NCBI RefSeq assembly: GCF_009760405.1
Contig: NZ_WRPP01000004.1
Span: forward strand, 620,001-684,000
Length of the DNA: 64,000 nucleotides
From: Nocardia terrae
GTDB lineage: Bacteria; Actinomycetota; Actinomycetes; Mycobacteriales; Mycobacteriaceae
Direction of reading: 5' to 3'
The notes beneath the pieces were generated by a model. It saw only the letters and a program-made list of their open reading frames with translations. It had not been told where the DNA came from and searched no databases. Made by a program: the position numbers and the translations under genes. Positions 16,313 through 24,682 of the stretch are shown here, piece after piece (position 1 is the first letter of the stretch; every line of letters starts with the position of its first letter).

Positions 16313-17671
16313 GTGGCTGCCAGCAAGAGCAAGGGCGCTCCCAACCTCTACGGATCTTTCGTTCACTCCGCCCCCGGCGCGTTCCTGGCCTCGAAGCTGG
16401 GCCTGCCGCAGCCGGAGACGCTGCGCCGGTACAAGCAGGGTGAGCCCGCGCTCCCCGGTCCGGTGCTGCTGGGCGGCAAGGGCCGCGTCGCCGACGCCGT
16501 GCGGAACCTGCTGGGCGACTACACCTTCGTGGACTCGGTCACCCCCGGTGTGAAGTTCGGCGCGCTGGTGTTCGACGCCACCGGCATCAAGACCATCGAA
16601 GAGCTCGAGCAGCTGTTCCAGTTCTTCCAGCCCGCCATGCGCAGCATCGCCGCCTCCGGCCGCGTGCTCGTCGTCGGCACCACTCCGGAGCTGGCCGGTT
16701 CGGTCGACGGGCAGATCGCGCAGCGCGCGCTCGAGGGCTTCACCCGCTCGGTCGGCAAGGAGCTGCTGCGCGGCGCCACCTCCAACCTGGTCTACCTGCA
16801 CCCCGAAGCCGCCGCTGCCGCAACGGGTCTGGAGTCCACCCTGCGCTTCGTGCTGTCGGCCAAGTCGGCCTTCGTCGACGGCCAGGTCTTCCGGGTCGGC
16901 AAGGACGACGCCACCGCCCCGGCCTCGTGGGACAAGCCGCTCGAGGGCAAGGTCGCCGTGGTCACCGGCGCCGCCCGCGGCATCGGCGCGACCATCGCCG
17001 AGGTCTTCGCCCGTGACGGCGCGACCGTGATCGTCGCCGACATCCCGGCCGCCGGTGAGGCGCTCTCGGAGACCGCCAACAAGGTCGGCGCCACCGCGCT
17101 CGCCCTCGACGTCACCGCCGCCGACGCCGCGGAGAAGCTGGCCGAGTTCGCCACCCAGCGCTTCGGCGGCATCGACATCGTCGTCCACAACGCCGGCATC
17201 ACCCGCGACAAGCTGCTCGCCAACATGGACGAGGGCCGCTGGAACTCGGTGCTGAACGTGAACCTGGCCGCGCCGCACCGCATCACCGAGGGCCTGGTCG
17301 CCCGCGGCGCGCTGCGCACCGGCGGCCGTGTCATCGACGTGTCCTCCATCGCGGGCATCGCGGGCAACCGCGGCCAGACCAACTACGGCGCCTCCAAGGC
17401 CGGTGTCATCGGCATGGTGAACGCCGAGGCCCCGAAGCTGGCCGAGCAGGGCATCACCATCAACGCGGTGGCCCCCGGCTTCATCGAGACCGCCATGACC
17501 GCCGCCATCCCGCTGGCCACCCGCGAGGGCGGCCGGCTGCTGTCCTCGCTGCTGCAGGGCGGACAGACCGTGGACGTCGCCGAGACCATCGCCTACTTCG
17601 CCTCCCCGGCCTCGAACGCGGTGAACGGCAACATCGTTCGCGTCTGCGGCCAGGCCATGATCGGAGCATGA
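16313..17671 (+). CDS. fabG4: 3-oxoacyl reductase / 3-hydroxyacyl-CoA dehydrogenase FabG4 (high-molecular-weight SDR)
   Basis: 452 residues from GTG 16313, preceded by AAGGAG and TAGGA. As in mycobacterial FabG4, it has two Rossmann-like domains: an N-terminal flavodoxin-like part (about residues 1-205) without catalytic residues, and a C-terminal true SDR domain (about 210-452) with VVTGAARGIGATIAE, an N-A-G motif (VHNAGITRD) and the Ser and Tyr-x-x-x-Lys of SSIAGIAGNRGQTNYGASK. It interconverts 3-ketoacyl and 3-hydroxyacyl thioesters with NAD(H). Its TGA overlaps the ATG of htdX (ATGATGA), so the two form a coupled operon for two consecutive steps. Confidence 0.95.
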   Translation: MAASKSKGAPNLYGSFVHSAPGAFLASKLGLPQPETLRRYKQGEPALPGPVLLGGKGRVADAVRNLLGDYTFVDSVTPGVKFGALVFDATGIKTIEELEQLFQFFQPAMRSIAASGRVLVVGTTPELAGSVDGQIAQRALEGFTRSVGKELLRGATSNLVYLHPEAAAAATGLESTLRFVLSAKSAFVDGQVFRVGKDDATAPASWDKPLEGKVAVVTGAARGIGATIAEVFARDGATVIVADIPAAGEALSETANKVGATALALDVTAADAAEKLAEFATQRFGGIDIVVHNAGITRDKLLANMDEGRWNSVLNVNLAAPHRITEGLVARGALRTGGRVIDVSSIAGIAGNRGQTNYGASKAGVIGMVNAEAPKLAEQGITINAVAPGFIETAMTAAIPLATREGGRLLSSLLQGGQTVDVAETIAYFASPASNAVNGNIVRVCGQAMIGA

Positions 17672-18537
17672 TGACCCAGACGCTCAACCTCACCGAGGTG
17701 CCCAAGAACAGCGGCCTGTTCGTCAAGGCCGCCCTGGGCGCGCTGCCGGTGCCGGGGCTTTCGGCCCGCAAGTCCACCGTGCCGGACCGCAGCGTCCGCC
17801 TCGAGGGCTTCAAGGTCGACCCGGACCACCTGGCCGCCTACTGCCGGGCCACCGGCCTGCGCTTCGGGGACTCGCTGCCGCTGACCTACCCGTTCGTGCT
17901 CAGCTTCCCGCTGGCCATGCAACTCGTGGTGGCGCGTGACTTCCCGTTCGTGGCCGTGGGTGCGGTGCACGCGCAGAACGTCATCGAGCGCACCCGCGAG
18001 ATCTCGGTGTCCGAGCCGCTGGACTTCGAGACTCACATCGAGAACCTGCGCGAGCACCCCAAGGGCCTGCTCGTGGACGCCATCACCGAGGTGAACGTGG
18101 GCCGGGAACTGGTGTGGCGTCAGGTCACCACGTTCCTGCACCAGCAGCGGACCTCGCTGTCGGGCGGCCCGAAGCCCGAGCCCAAGCCGGACGAGGTGCC
18201 CCCGCCGCCGCTCAAGGCGCTGCGCGTCGATCAGAAGACGATCACCCGCTACGCCTCCGCCTCCGGCGACCACAACCCGATCCACACCTCGGCGTTGGGC
18301 GCCAAGGCCTTCGGCTTCCCCAAGCCGATCGCGCACGGCATGTGGTCGGCCGCCATGGTGCTCGGCTCGCTCGAGGGCCGGATTCCCGAAAAGGTCACCT
18401 ACGAGGTGAAATTCGGCAAGCCGATCTTCCTGCCGTCCACGGTCAACCTCTACGCGGACCAGGTTCCCGGTGGGTGGGACGTCTCCTTGAAGAACCCGAA
18501 GAAGGGCTACCCGCACCTGACCGCTACGCTTCGCTGA
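17668..18537 (+). CDS. htdX: MaoC-type (R)-3-hydroxyacyl-thioester dehydratase HtdX
   Basis: 289 residues from ATG 17668, overlapping the fabG4 stop; a second ATG follows immediately at 17671. It is a double hot-dog protein: the N-terminal half lacks a clear active site, and the C-terminal half carries the hydratase-2 motif YASASGDHNPIH with the catalytic Asp and His, followed by FGFPKPIAHGMW. It would hydrate trans-2-enoyl-CoA or dehydrate 3-hydroxyacyl thioesters, the step next to FabG4. A GGAG lies five bases upstream of the start. The mycobacterial counterpart Rv0241c is likewise downstream of fabG4. Confidence 0.93.
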   Translation: MMTQTLNLTEVPKNSGLFVKAALGALPVPGLSARKSTVPDRSVRLEGFKVDPDHLAAYCRATGLRFGDSLPLTYPFVLSFPLAMQLVVARDFPFVAVGAVHAQNVIERTREISVSEPLDFETHIENLREHPKGLLVDAITEVNVGRELVWRQVTTFLHQQRTSLSGGPKPEPKPDEVPPPPLKALRVDQKTITRYASASGDHNPIHTSALGAKAFGFPKPIAHGMWSAAMVLGSLEGRIPEKVTYEVKFGKPIFLPSTVNLYADQVPGGWDVSLKNPKKGYPHLTATLR

Positions 18538-18607
18538 CAGTGACGAGCGTGTCACCCAAGAATTCGGGCCGGACCGCCCAGCGGCGTCCGCCCGGATGGG
18601 GGTGAAG

Positions 18608-18680
18608 GGCCGCACACTGTTTCGCACTCGGATGTCGCCACGCAGGGGTTTCTACATCCGATCGGGACAGTGTGCGGCTC
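18608..18680 (+). terminator. Long imperfect hairpin after htdX
   Basis: Arms of about 27 bases pair as GGCCGCACACTGT with ACAGTGTGCGGCT and, further in, CGGATGT with ACATCCG, leaving an 18-base loop. It lies about 70 bases downstream of the htdX stop and ends in TTGTATTT, so it probably terminates the fabG4-htdX message. It is larger than the other terminators in this window and could be a separate structured element. Confidence 0.6.
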
Positions 18681-18697
18681 TTGTATTTCCGTGCTCC

Positions 18698-18843
18698 CCG
18701 CCTCCCCGGAACTTCAGCGCACGGCTGAGAGCCGTTGGCGTTGGGCACGCGTGCCGGCTGCTGGGAGCCGAATCCATTGTGGACGTCCCCGGGGAGTCAC
18801 CCCGACCGTCACCAAATCAGTGGTCGCGCTGGCATACGGGTAT
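18698..18843 (+). repeat. Dispersed intergenic repeat, copy B
   Basis: The second copy of the 145-bp family, beginning CCGCCTCCCCGGAACTTC and ending AAATCAGT...GGCATACGGGTAT. In a hand alignment about three quarters of the 76 core positions match copy A. Its right end runs into the 3' end of the FAD monooxygenase gene and supplies its last 11 codons and stop. Confidence 0.85.
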
Positions 18844-20410
18844 CGGTGATCAACTCCAGCGCATCGGCGAGCCATGCCGGGGTCAGGCCCGAATCCGGGC
18901 CCGCCGCGATGTGATGGTCGGGCCGGACCAGGAGCGCCTGACCCGGCGCCAGATTCGCGTGCTCGGCGCAGTCGGCCGCGGGGAGCGCGTGCACGGCGAT
19001 ATCGATGCCGGTGGCGCGCTCGGCCCGCGCGGCCGCCTCGCGCCAAGCCCCGGCGGGGCCCGCGATCAGCAGGGTGAAGCCCGGACCGCACAGGTCGAGG
19101 GTGGAGGTGGTCCACCACCCGGCGTCGATCCACCAGTGCGGCAGGCGGGTTCCCGTCTGGCCGCGCAGCGCGGGCACGTGCGGGGACGCATCGGAGGGGT
19201 CGAGCACGGCCGCCGAGGCGTACCGGTAGCGGGTCATCACCGTCGACAAGCCGAGCCGCCGGGCCAGATCCTCGGCATTGTCCGGGGTTTCGACGCCGTA
19301 GCGGGTCCGGAAGTCGGTGGCCAGCCGGGACTGCTCGATCGCGATCTCGGCGCGCGGCCGCCGCTCGGCCGCATAGGAATCCAGCAGCGCGGGACCGGCC
19401 GTGCCGCGCAGGGCGGCGGCCAGCTTCCAGACCAGATTGTGGGCGTCGGCGACGCCGGTATTGCCGCCGTACCCGCCCCAGGGCGCGTGCCGGTGCGCGG
19501 CGTCACCGACCAGGAAGACGCGGTCGCGACGATAGTCGTCGGCCACGAAAGTGCCCGTGTCCCAGGCGCTTCGGGCCAGAATCTCGACGTCGATATCGGG
19601 TGTGCCGATCATGGTGCGGATCGCCTCGACGCAGCGCCGATCCGACCAGTCGGCCGGTGATTCGAGGGCCGGATCGTATTCGATGTGGAAGGACCACTCG
19701 TCGGTGTTGTTCTTCGCCAGCACCAGTCCCCGCACCTGCGGGCCGGTGATCTCACACTGGCTGAATCCGCGTCCGCCGAGAATGCCCGTGAGATCGGTGC
19801 GGGCGAACACATTCAGGTAGTGATGCGTCGCGGGCAGCTCGGTGCCCGTAATGCCCAGGGCCCGCCGAATCGGGCTGCCCGCACCGTCGGCCGCGATCAG
19901 GTAATCCGCGCGCAGCATCGAACGCTCGCCCGCGCCGTCCCGCAGCACCGCGGTCACGCCCTCGGCATCCTGCTCGAATTCCACCAGCTCCGTGCCGAAT
20001 CGGAGATCACCACCGCGTTCCCGCGCGGCCTTCGCCAGCACCGGTTCGAGCTGATCCTGCGGCAGGAACAGGAACTTCGCCGGACTCGGGTCCGTGTCCG
20101 CCCCGGTCGTGCCGAACGCCGACAGATCCAGCGACTCGGCCGTCCGCACCGACGATCCGGTCAACGCCCCACCGAACGTCCCCGCCTTCAGCGCCCCGGC
20201 CGCGGCCTCCAGAATCCGGCCCTCGATCCCCACCTGCCGATACATCTCGCTGGTGCGAACGTGCAGCCCCCGCGACCGCGGCAGCGTGGACGCCGCCGCC
20301 CGCCGCTCCACCAGAACATAAGGGACACCGTGATCTTCGAGGAACAGCGCCGCGGACAATCCCACCAGACCGCCGCCGACCACCAGAACCGGAACCTGTG
20401 CCGTCGTCAT
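18809..20410 (-). CDS. FAD-dependent aromatic hydroxylase (PheA/TfdB/RdmE-type)
   Basis: 533 residues from ATG 20410. It is a flavoprotein monooxygenase of the PHBH fold: the Rossmann GxGxxG in VLVVGGGLVGLSAALFLEDHG and the Glu of LVERR, the DG motif in YLIAADGAGSPIRRALG, and the GD motif in RVFLVGDAAHRHAPWGGYGGNTGVADAHNL. A C-terminal thioredoxin-like domain is present. It would hydroxylate a phenolic or polyketide aromatic using NAD(P)H and oxygen. It is the last gene of a same-strand run MarR, MDR, DUF5685, monooxygenase. The terminal ITDTRMPARPLIW is encoded by the edge of repeat copy B, so the C-terminus may have been replaced by the repeat. Confidence 0.9.
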   Translation of the reverse strand: MTTAQVPVLVVGGGLVGLSAALFLEDHGVPYVLVERRAAASTLPRSRGLHVRTSEMYRQVGIEGRILEAAAGALKAGTFGGALTGSSVRTAESLDLSAFGTTGADTDPSPAKFLFLPQDQLEPVLAKAARERGGDLRFGTELVEFEQDAEGVTAVLRDGAGERSMLRADYLIAADGAGSPIRRALGITGTELPATHHYLNVFARTDLTGILGGRGFSQCEITGPQVRGLVLAKNNTDEWSFHIEYDPALESPADWSDRRCVEAIRTMIGTPDIDVEILARSAWDTGTFVADDYRRDRVFLVGDAAHRHAPWGGYGGNTGVADAHNLVWKLAAALRGTAGPALLDSYAAERRPRAEIAIEQSRLATDFRTRYGVETPDNAEDLARRLGLSTVMTRYRYASAAVLDPSDASPHVPALRGQTGTRLPHWWIDAGWWTTSTLDLCGPGFTLLIAGPAGAWREAAARAERATGIDIAVHALPAADCAEHANLAPGQALLVRPDHHIAAGPDSGLTPAWLADALELITDTRMPARPLIW

Positions 20411-20465
20411 GCCCCCACCCTGTGCTCGACCGCTTGCACGCCCCTTGCACGGTGATTACACGGCG

Positions 20466-22265
20466 TCAGCAGTTGCAATCGCAACCGCAGCAATCACAGT
20501 CACAGCAATCGCCGTCGCAGCAGTTGCAGTCGCAGGGACCGCAATCGCAGCCGCAGCACCCGTTGCCGTCACAGCAACCGCCGCCGCCGGCGCTCGCGGC
20601 ATGGTGGTGACCGTCGCCGCAGCAGTCGCACGGGTTGCAGCAGTCGCAATCCTCTATCCACGGCCGCTTGCGCTGGCCGCTGCAGGGACCGGTGTGCCAT
20701 GCGCAGCAGGCGTAGCCGGTGCAGTACTGGGTGCAGATGATCCCCAGCCCCTCCAGCAGACTCGGCGGCTGCGGCGGGGGAGGCGGAGGAACCCCGGGCC
20801 CGGGCGGCACCATCCCCGGCTGCGGCGAGAACGGCGCACCCGGCTGCATCGGCGGTGCGAATTGCGGCCCCGGTCCGGGGTATCGCGGTCCGCCCGGCGG
20901 GAATTGCGGCCCGGGCCCCGGCTGCCAAGGCTGCCCGGCGCGCGGTGTCATGGCCGCCCGCCCGGTCCGGAGCCGAATCCGATTCACCGCATCCGAGGCA
21001 AGAAATGTTGCGACCGCACGAGCGCGACTGGTCCTCCCGGCGCGCTGGTGACCGGAATCCGACGCGGTCAGGTGGATTCCACCCGAAGCGAAGTCGGCAG
21101 TACGGGATGGTCCGGTGAATCCAGACGCGGAGCCGCTATCGCGTGTGCTCCCCGGCAGACCCGTCGGCATCGCGTCGGATATCGGCGCGGTGCCCGTGTG
21201 GCAGGCACCCGACGCGCACACGTGGGCGGCGCCTTCGGGCTGGCCGCCGCCCTCGAACAGGCCCGGTCGAGTCTCGATCAACTCGGTCGGGACGTGTGCC
21301 ACCATAGGTCCCGTTCCGGCCGGTGGCCCGGTGACATCGGCGGCGGTCGGGTCCGTGCCGGGCACGGCCTTGGCATGAGTGCCGCAGGCCCGGGTGGCGC
21401 AGGTGTGGGCGATGCCCGCGGCGCGGCCGAGCTTGCGGACCACGCCGCCGAGGGGGTCGAGCAGGATCCATCGGATCTCGGCGGTACGGTCCAGGGCCAC
21501 GCGGGTCAGTGCGGCGCGCAGCAGTGAATTCGATTCGGCGACAAGGTCGTGTGCCTGTTCGGGCGTGGTGCCGGTGGCGAGCAGCGGGTTGTAGTGGCCC
21601 TGGGCGCGGTCGGTGTCGAGGTCTTCGATGGCGTCGGCGAGGTGGGCGATGCGGCCGAAATGCCATCCGGCTTCGCGCAGGGCGTCGGAATTCTCGGGCC
21701 GGTCGGCGAGGATCGCGGTGTGCGCGAAGAGCTCTGCCGCGCAGAGCTGGGTCGGTGCGGTCAGCTCGTCGAGGGTGCTGTCCGGCGAATTCTCCAGGTG
21801 CAGCTGGGATTCGATGGCCGCGAGGAGCGGTCCGACATCGAGTCCGAGGGGTGCGGCCGCCGCGCGCGCACTGGCGTGCCAGTGGGTGGAGACGCGGGTG
21901 AGGGGGCGGCGGGCCAGGCGATGGGTGTCGCCGTCGTCCACGTGGTCGCGAATCTTGGCCGCGCCCAGCAGGAGTGACGCGGTGGCGGCCAGCCGCACGC
22001 CGGGCGCTTCGGCGGCGACCACCTCGGTGCGCCGCATACCCCGCAGCGGGCAAGGCCCGGCGGCGGTGCGCGCGGAGGGCAGGGCCTGCTGGGCCTCGGT
22101 GAGGATTTCGAGCACGATGGCATCGGTATTGGTGGCCGCCCGAGCCATCTGGCCATGGCCGTCCCGCAGACCGAGGCACAGCCCGCACATATGCGTCTGC
22201 CACGCCGACGGGTCGATTCCATGCCGTGCGGCACTGTGCGCGCACGGTTTCAGCAAGCCGAACAA
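20466..22265 (-). CDS. DUF5685 family protein with a Cys-rich C-terminal tail
   Basis: 599 residues from TTG 22265 (L/M-FGLLKPCAHSA), preceded by GGGGATGTAG. The N-terminal 300 residues match the DUF5685 style: MFGLLKPC, HMCGLCLGLRDGHGQMARAATNTDA, KIRDHVDDGD and LADAIEDLDTDRAQGHYNPL. The last two resemble the paired acidic motifs of squalene/phytoene synthases (an isoprenoid fold), an inference from motif shape only. Then come a low-complexity region, a Pro-rich segment (about 440-530) and a final 60 residues with 24 Cys, mostly as CDCC and CC pairs, plus HHH. The tail looks metal-binding. The biochemical function is not established. It lies 55 bases upstream of the FAD monooxygenase and 60 bases downstream of the MDR gene. 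Confidence 0.85.
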   Translation of the reverse strand: MFGLLKPCAHSAARHGIDPSAWQTHMCGLCLGLRDGHGQMARAATNTDAIVLEILTEAQQALPSARTAAGPCPLRGMRRTEVVAAEAPGVRLAATASLLLGAAKIRDHVDDGDTHRLARRPLTRVSTHWHASARAAAAPLGLDVGPLLAAIESQLHLENSPDSTLDELTAPTQLCAAELFAHTAILADRPENSDALREAGWHFGRIAHLADAIEDLDTDRAQGHYNPLLATGTTPEQAHDLVAESNSLLRAALTRVALDRTAEIRWILLDPLGGVVRKLGRAAGIAHTCATRACGTHAKAVPGTDPTAADVTGPPAGTGPMVAHVPTELIETRPGLFEGGGQPEGAAHVCASGACHTGTAPISDAMPTGLPGSTRDSGSASGFTGPSRTADFASGGIHLTASDSGHQRAGRTSRARAVATFLASDAVNRIRLRTGRAAMTPRAGQPWQPGPGPQFPPGGPRYPGPGPQFAPPMQPGAPFSPQPGMVPPGPGVPPPPPPQPPSLLEGLGIICTQYCTGYACCAWHTGPCSGQRKRPWIEDCDCCNPCDCCGDGHHHAASAGGGGCCDGNGCCGCDCGPCDCNCCDGDCCDCDCCGCDCNC

Positions 22266-22325
22266 CTACATCCCCGTTCCCCGGCCGCGTCGACCGTCCA
22301 CGAACTCGATCGCAGCGACTCTAGT

Positions 22326-23309
22326 TCAGGGAACGACCACGAGCTTGCCGGCCGCCCGGCCCTCCTCCATGTAGGCGTGCGCCGCGCGGATCTCGTCCAT
22401 GGCGAACACCCGGTCCACCGGAACGGTCGCGGTGCCCGCGGCGACGGCGTCGAGGAAGTCCTGCAGTACCGCGGCGGGCAGATCGCTCGCATCGCCGCCG
22501 TACGAGGTCAGCCGGACTCCGTTCGGGATGTAGCCGGTGGGATAGAACTTCTCGACGATCCACTCGTTGGACAGCATCCCGGTGAAGCAGACGGTCCCGT
22601 GAACCTTGGTGGCGCGCAGGGTATCCGGCAGCGTCGGGGTGCCGACCAGCTCGAGCGCCGTGTCCACGCCGTCGCCGAGGATCTCCCGTACTCGCGCCGC
22701 CACCGCGCCGTCGTCGATCACCACGTGGTCGACGCCGACCTTGGTCAGCGCCGCCGCCTTCGCCGGATTGCGGGTGGTCGACAGCACGGTCATGCCCCGC
22801 TGTTTCGCCAGGATCGCCGTCGCCATGCCCACCGAGGAGGTGCCGCCGCGAATCAGGATCGACTGCCCCGGCTGCCCGTCCAGGCCCACGGTCAGCGACC
22901 CGTAGGCGGTCTGCAGCATCTCCGGCACCGCACCGAGCGTCGGCCAGTCCAGCTCGCTGTGGAACGGAATCACCTGTGCGACAGGCACACACGTGTACTC
23001 GGCATAACCGCCGTCGAATACCCGCCCCATCCCGCCCATCATGGCCATGACCTGCTGTCCGGGTTCGAACTCTCCGCCCGGACTGTCGACCACGACCCCG
23101 GTCGCCTCGATTCCGAGTACCCGGGGAAAGGTCACGCCCTCGGCGAGCCCGAGCCGGGTATGCAGTTCGGATCTGTTGAGCCCGAACGCCTGCACCCGGA
23201 TCAGGACCTGACCGGGCTCCGGGGTCGGGATCGGCAGTTCCCGTATGTGCAGTGCCGCAACGGGTCCGGGTGCGTCGAGTACGACGGCCCGCATGGTCTG
23301 TTCGGACAT
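22326..23309 (-). CDS. Zinc-less MDR-family NAD(P)H:quinone oxidoreductase
   Basis: 327 residues from ATG 23309 with GAGGAAGG eight bases upstream. It has an N-terminal GroES-like domain (PGQVLIRVQAFGLNRSELHTR) and a Rossmann domain with ILIRGGTSSVGMATAILAKQRG. The Cys/His zinc ligands of alcohol dehydrogenases are absent, so it belongs with quinone reductase/zeta-crystallin-type enzymes. It probably reduces quinones or enones with NADPH, guarding against electrophiles. It follows the MarR gene by two bases, a classic regulator-plus-target operon in which the enzyme detoxifies the ligand sensed by MarR. Confidence 0.9.
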   Translation of the reverse strand: MSEQTMRAVVLDAPGPVAALHIRELPIPTPEPGQVLIRVQAFGLNRSELHTRLGLAEGVTFPRVLGIEATGVVVDSPGGEFEPGQQVMAMMGGMGRVFDGGYAEYTCVPVAQVIPFHSELDWPTLGAVPEMLQTAYGSLTVGLDGQPGQSILIRGGTSSVGMATAILAKQRGMTVLSTTRNPAKAAALTKVGVDHVVIDDGAVAARVREILGDGVDTALELVGTPTLPDTLRATKVHGTVCFTGMLSNEWIVEKFYPTGYIPNGVRLTSYGGDASDLPAAVLQDFLDAVAAGTATVPVDRVFAMDEIRAAHAYMEEGRAAGKLVVVP

Positions 23310-23311
23310 CG

Positions 23312-23767
23312 CTATGCCTTCCTCGCGTCGTCTTCGGCCCGATTCCAGGCACGCAGCAATCCGAGCATCGCGTCCAGCCGCGCCAGCGCCTGATCGCCGA
23401 GCACGCCCGCGAGCCGCCCGGACAATTCGTCCTCGACGCTGATCCGCGCCGCCCGCAATACCTTGCGCCCGTCCTCGGTGAGCGTGATGAGCGTCGAGCG
23501 CCCGTCGGCCGGATCGGCTTGCCGCCGTGCGTATCCCGCCGCCTGCAGCCGATCCACCAGCTTGCTGGACCCGCCCTCGGTAATGATCAGCCGCTCGGCG
23601 ATGTCGCGCACCCGCGCCTGCCCGAGCTCGTCGATCACCCGCATGTGGTCGTACCAGGTGAGCGGTAGATCGTGTGCGGTGCGCAACCGCCGATCGACCG
23701 CGTCCCAGAGCAGGATCTGCGTGCGGACCAGATTCTCGAACACCGCCGCGGGTGTCGGCTCGCCCAT
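23312..23767 (-). CDS. MarR-family transcriptional regulator
   Basis: 151 residues from ATG 23767 with GGAGG eight bases upstream. The winged helix-turn-helix is visible as LTWYDHMRVIDELGQARVRDIAERLIITEGGSSKLVDRLQ, followed by the wing YARRQADPADGRSTLITLTEDG, where the D-x-R signature of MarR proteins is intact. It probably represses itself and the MDR oxidoreductase gene, whose ATG begins two bases after its stop. In the upstream region, CTTGT and ACAAG half-sites occur 15 bases apart around 23793-23817 as a possible operator. Confidence 0.93.
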   Translation of the reverse strand: MGEPTPAAVFENLVRTQILLWDAVDRRLRTAHDLPLTWYDHMRVIDELGQARVRDIAERLIITEGGSSKLVDRLQAAGYARRQADPADGRSTLITLTEDGRKVLRAARISVEDELSGRLAGVLGDQALARLDAMLGLLRAWNRAEDDARKA

Positions 23768-23927
23768 GCCGTCGCCTCCGTGAATGCATTCCTTGTCAAC
23801 GTATTCTGCTCACAAGATGGCTGTATTCGGGACCAATTCATCTTCCATGGAATGGAACATGGAGGCGTGCGCAAGCATTCCCGGGATATGAAAGAGCGAG
23901 TGAGGCAGGGCTGCGCCCCACCTCGGG

Positions 23928-24536
23928 TCAGACCTGTTCGGCCTTCTTCTTGCTGCCGGACAGACCCCGCCAGGCCAGATCGTCGAGCAGGTCCACGGCC
24001 TCGGCCATGTCGATCTGGCCGCTGGCGACCCGGTCGGCGATGGCCTCGCCCGCGCCGATGACCGCCACCGAGACCACCTCGAAGTTGGTGCCCGGTTCGG
24101 CGTACTTGGCGCTGGACTCCAGCAGCTTGGCGGTGAGCTCGATGACCCGGTCGCGGCTGTTGGAGATCTCCGAGGCGAAGGGCTGCTGACCCAGCGCCTG
24201 CCGGTAGAGGACCTGCCAGGACAGCCGGTTCTCGTCGACGTAGGTGAGGAAGGCCTCGAGGCCCGCGCGCAGCTGCTCGTGCGGGGTGAGCTTGGGGTTG
24301 CCCGCGACCGCGACCGCCTCGATGAAGCGCATGGCCTCGCGGTGGATGCACGCCCGGAACAACTCGTCCTTGGACCCGTAGTAGAGGTACAGCATCGGCT
24401 TGGAGATCTTCGCCTCGGCGGCGATCGCGTCCATGGAGGTGTCGTGATACCCCTTGCGCGAGAAGACCTCCACGGCGGCGTCGAGCATCTGCTGCTCGCG
24501 CACAGCGCGAGGAAGCCGTTTCGTTCCGCCTGCCAT
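23928..24536 (-). CDS. TetR-family regulator (Rv0238-like), candidate beta-oxidation repressor
   Basis: 202 residues from ATG 24536 with AGGAG six bases upstream. The HTH reads AVREQQMLDAAVEVFSRKGYHDTSMDAIAAEAKISKPMLYLYYGSKDELF; the ligand domain follows and the protein ends in a Lys-rich SKKKAEQV. It resembles mycobacterial Rv0238, which also neighbours lpqI. A palindrome at 24589-24608, 53 bases upstream of the ATG, matches those before fadA2/fabG4, fadE5 and etfD. Autoregulation and control of those genes, perhaps with acyl-CoA as ligand, is therefore inferred; the match is seen in the sequence but binding is not proven. Confidence 0.92.
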   Translation of the reverse strand: MAGGTKRLPRAVREQQMLDAAVEVFSRKGYHDTSMDAIAAEAKISKPMLYLYYGSKDELFRACIHREAMRFIEAVAVAGNPKLTPHEQLRAGLEAFLTYVDENRLSWQVLYRQALGQQPFASEISNSRDRVIELTAKLLESSAKYAEPGTNFEVVSVAVIGAGEAIADRVASGQIDMAEAVDLLDDLAWRGLSGSKKKAEQV

Positions 24537-24588
24537 TCACTCTCCTAGGACCGGACAGTCGACGCCCTTGTGGAGCGTCGAAGCCCTT

Positions 24589-24608
24589 ATCTTACTCCAT
24601 GGTAAGTT
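24589..24608. promoter_or_regulatory. Palindromic operator upstream of the TetR gene
   Basis: ATCTTACTCCATGGTAAGTT, with CTTAC and GTAAG arms six bases apart, the same spacing and core as the site at 16216-16235. It lies 53-72 bases upstream of the TetR ATG and 75 bases beyond the lpqI stop, so it most likely serves autoregulation. Confidence 0.75.
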
Positions 24609-24682
24609 CCGCGAGTGCGAATTGCCGGGGAATTGCCGATACCCGGTGGGGCTTGGTGCTGTGGCACAGTCGGGCGAGATTC

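Noticed and set aside
22326..23789. A single 487-codon frame through the MDR gene and beyond
   Set aside because: The first 160 codons read out of frame through the MarR gene and are arginine-rich; the real MDR start at 23309 has a good binding site.
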